Assembly (NCBI GenBank): GCA_028284635.1
Contig: JANQRJ010000011.1
Span: 1-64,000, forward strand
Length of the DNA: 64,000 nucleotides
DNA from: Pelagicoccus sp.
GTDB lineage: Bacteria; Verrucomicrobiota; Verrucomicrobiia; Opitutales; Opitutaceae
Direction of reading: 5' to 3'
Of the stretch, positions 62,577 to 64,000 are shown one piece after another. Numbering within the stretch: position 1 is the stretch's first letter; each line of letters begins with the position of its first letter. The translations under genes were made by a program, and so were the position numbers. Below the pieces are notes generated by a model. The model had not been told where the DNA came from and searched no databases. It saw only the letters and a list, made by a program, of their open reading frames with translations.

Positions 62577-62610
62577 TTGACAGGACCGTTATCAACTGGT
62601 CATACAAGTG
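62577..62610 (+). promoter_or_regulatory. Candidate promoter overlapped by a GntR-type operator
   Basis: TTGACA at 62577-62582 and CATACA at 62601-62606 are spaced 18 bp, a plausible sigma-70-type promoter. AACTGGTCATACAAGTG (62594-62610) overlaps the -10 and is an imperfect palindrome of the kind bound by FadR-type GntR proteins. It sits 14 bp before the GntR start codon, within the 72-bp divergent region, so autoregulation and control of the kinase are plausible. Confidence 0.4.
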
Positions 62611-62623
62611 CAATAAGTAAATT

Positions 62624-63331
62624 ATGTTGATCGAGAGAAAATCGACCCCGGAATCAATCGTAGCCTACGTCATCGAAATGATCGAAATCGGCCGCTTCCC
62701 GCCCGGCTCGATGCTTCCGAGCGAGCGGGACTTGCAAGCCCAGCTGGGCGTCAGTCGCCTGGTTCTTCGCGAGGCCTTGGCGCGTCTCTCGGCCTTGGGG
62801 ATCGTCAAGAGCCGTCAGGGAAAAGGTTCCTTCGTATGCGACGCCCCAAGCCCGCTGGCCATCCAGCAGACCCTGATCCCGCTCGCCCATCCGGTGGACT
62901 TCGACAAGTTCGATCACCTGATCGAGGCGCGCGCCGCGATCGAGGGGGAAATCGCTTTTCTGGCGGCGGAAAACGCAACGGAGCATCAGATCCAGCAGCT
63001 GGAAGAGATTTTGCATTACCGAAAAACCGATCTGCGGGAAAGCGACATTTTTTCTCGGCTGGATTTTTCCTTCCATCTCAAGCTGGCTGACATCGCGGGC
63101 AACAGCTACCTCAAATTGATGTTCGAGGCTTTCGAGCCGCACATCCGAGAGTTTCTGGTCTACTCGTCGAGATCCGTTTCGGATCGAGTCGAAGCGATGG
63201 AGCGCCATCGCCCAATCGCCCAGGCCATCGCGAGTCGCAATTCGAATCAGGCGCGCGACCTGGCGAGGCTGCACATGGATGCCTGCCGCGACAGATTGAA
63301 CCAATATATTGAACAGCTGAACAATGAGTAA
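62624..63331 (+). CDS. GntR-family (FadR/FCD) transcriptional regulator
   Basis: A 235-residue protein with winged helix LPSERDLQAQLGVSRLVLRE and a RQGKGSFV wing, followed by an FCD ligand domain containing LDFSFHLKLADIAGNSYL. It is divergent from the DUF1537 kinase and its stop overlaps the next gene by 8 bp (ATGAGTAA), so it is coupled to the racemase-family gene. It probably responds to a sugar acid such as threonate or a derivative. Confidence 0.9.
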   Translation: MLIERKSTPESIVAYVIEMIEIGRFPPGSMLPSERDLQAQLGVSRLVLREALARLSALGIVKSRQGKGSFVCDAPSPLAIQQTLIPLAHPVDFDKFDHLIEARAAIEGEIAFLAAENATEHQIQQLEEILHYRKTDLRESDIFSRLDFSFHLKLADIAGNSYLKLMFEAFEPHIREFLVYSSRSVSDRVEAMERHRPIAQAIASRNSNQARDLARLHMDACRDRLNQYIEQLNNE

Positions 63332-63995
63332 ACGCTTAGCCCTTATCCACACGAGCCTGGTTTTCATCACTAAAGAAACGCTGATGAGCGATCTCTTTGC
63401 GGAGATCATGCCTGAGGTAAACCTGATCAACATCGTCGACGACTCGCTCCTTCCCGAAACGATGACGGCCGGGAGAGTGACCGACAATTGCGTCGAACGC
63501 ATGCGAGCCTATGCCCAGGCAGCGGAAACCGCGGGAGCCGATGCCATCCTTTCGCTGTGCTCCTCGCTGGGTCCCGCAATCGATGAAGCTCGGAAACACG
63601 CCAAGATCCCGATCGCGAAAATCGACGACGCCATGACGGAAGCCGCGGTGAAAGCGGCCTCAAGTATCGCCGTTATGGCTACCGTGCCTACCACGCTCGA
63701 TCCCACTTGCGATCTGGTGCGCGAAAAGGCGGGAAAAGCCGGCAAGGCCGTTGACATCAAACCGACGCTCGTTGCGGGAGCTTTCGAGAAACTGATGGCC
63801 GGCGAAACCGAAGCTCACGATCAAATGGTAGGCGACGCGGCAGCCGAAATCAAAGACTCGGTAGAGTTGATCGTCTTCGCTCAAGCCTCCATGACGCGGC
63901 TCGCGAAACCCATCTCCGAGCGCATCGGAATCCCGATTCTGACCAGCCCTCGCTTGGGAATCGAGGCGGCGCGCCAGCTCATCGATTCTCTATAA
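63324..63995 (+). CDS. Asp/Glu/hydantoin racemase-family protein, second Cys absent
   Basis: A 223-residue protein of the family's normal length. ADAILSLCSSLGPA holds the first catalytic-type cysteine. The place of the second one, usually in an LGCAHM-type motif, reads VFAQASMTRLA without Cys. A simple two-base racemase mechanism is therefore unlikely, and it may be an isomerase or decarboxylase-like relative. It overlaps the GntR gene by 8 bp. Its stop codon lies 5 bp before the window end. The sugar-acid kinase nearby suggests a role in the same pathway. Confidence 0.82.
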   Translation: MSKRLALIHTSLVFITKETLMSDLFAEIMPEVNLINIVDDSLLPETMTAGRVTDNCVERMRAYAQAAETAGADAILSLCSSLGPAIDEARKHAKIPIAKIDDAMTEAAVKAASSIAVMATVPTTLDPTCDLVREKAGKAGKAVDIKPTLVAGAFEKLMAGETEAHDQMVGDAAAEIKDSVELIVFAQASMTRLAKPISERIGIPILTSPRLGIEAARQLIDSL

Positions 63996-64000
63996 ATAAT

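Noticed and set aside
1-64000. Search for tRNA, rRNA, transposase, integrase and a Fur box
   Set aside because: None could be recognised by eye. Dedicated tools could still find a divergent tRNA or a weak operator.

Overview
The window reads as a chromosomal segment of a GC-rich, Gram-negative, probably marine, polysaccharide-degrading bacterium, most likely Verrucomicrobiota class Opitutae (Pelagicoccus/Puniceicoccus-like). The clues are TonB-dependent receptors starting with an FTLSPFTV-type motif, several S1 sulfatases, proteins ending in the VPDSG-type exosortase sorting tail, Rho with a long charged N-terminus, type IV pilus ATPases, frequent lack of Shine-Dalgarno sequences, and many intergenic palindromic repeats. 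The placement is inference; there is no rRNA here to test it. No tRNA, rRNA, CRISPR array, transposase or integrase was seen.

Layout. 0.4-12 kb: carbohydrate use. A very large TonB receptor, a kelch-like/sodium-symporter fusion, two sulfatases lacking signal peptides, an IclR regulator overlapping the second sulfatase, a parvulin remnant, and a uronate-dehydrogenase-like enzyme. 12-18 kb: iron uptake. A siderophore-type TonB receptor followed by a complete Fe(III) ABC importer (binding protein, fused permease, ATPase). 18-24 kb: a LamG protein, glycolate oxidase subunits GlcD/GlcF and a GntR/FCD regulator. 24-32 kb: signalling and sugar use. A PAS-PP2C phosphatase, a GH94-like gene broken by a one-base homopolymer change, a divergent LacI regulator, two receiver-kinase proteins (the first with a degenerate transmitter), and a secreted TLDc protein with a VPDSG tail. 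32.6-33.2 kb: a nested palindromic repeat array next to an AAA ATPase.

34-43 kb is mostly housekeeping: folD, a receiver-kinase and proC in one operon; an RsuA/RluB pseudouridine synthase with a secreted partner; then fabG-acpP-fabF, ndk and a small ORF. 43-48 kb is accessory: a zinc-ribbon membrane protein, an AT-richer beta-helix protein, a frameshifted gene, a third sulfatase, and an agarase-like protein bracketed by two copies of the 3' end of comM. 49-56.5 kb: comM, coaE, rho, pilB/gspE and pilT. 56.5-64 kb: a methyltransferase, a sulfotransferase, a Tat-exported mannonate-dehydratase-like protein, a repeat-rich VPDGA-tailed surface protein, and a divergent sugar-acid locus (DUF1537 kinase versus GntR plus an Asp/Glu-racemase-family protein) running off the end.

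The receptors, symporter, sulfatases, uronate enzyme, mannonate-dehydratase-like protein and sugar-acid kinase fit together as pieces of sulfated, uronate-rich polysaccharide catabolism. The most unusual structural signals are the comM 3'-end duplication around a single gene, the mosaic of at least seven palindromic repeat families that nest inside one another and invade a gene, and the exosortase-tailed TLDc and 19-residue-repeat proteins.
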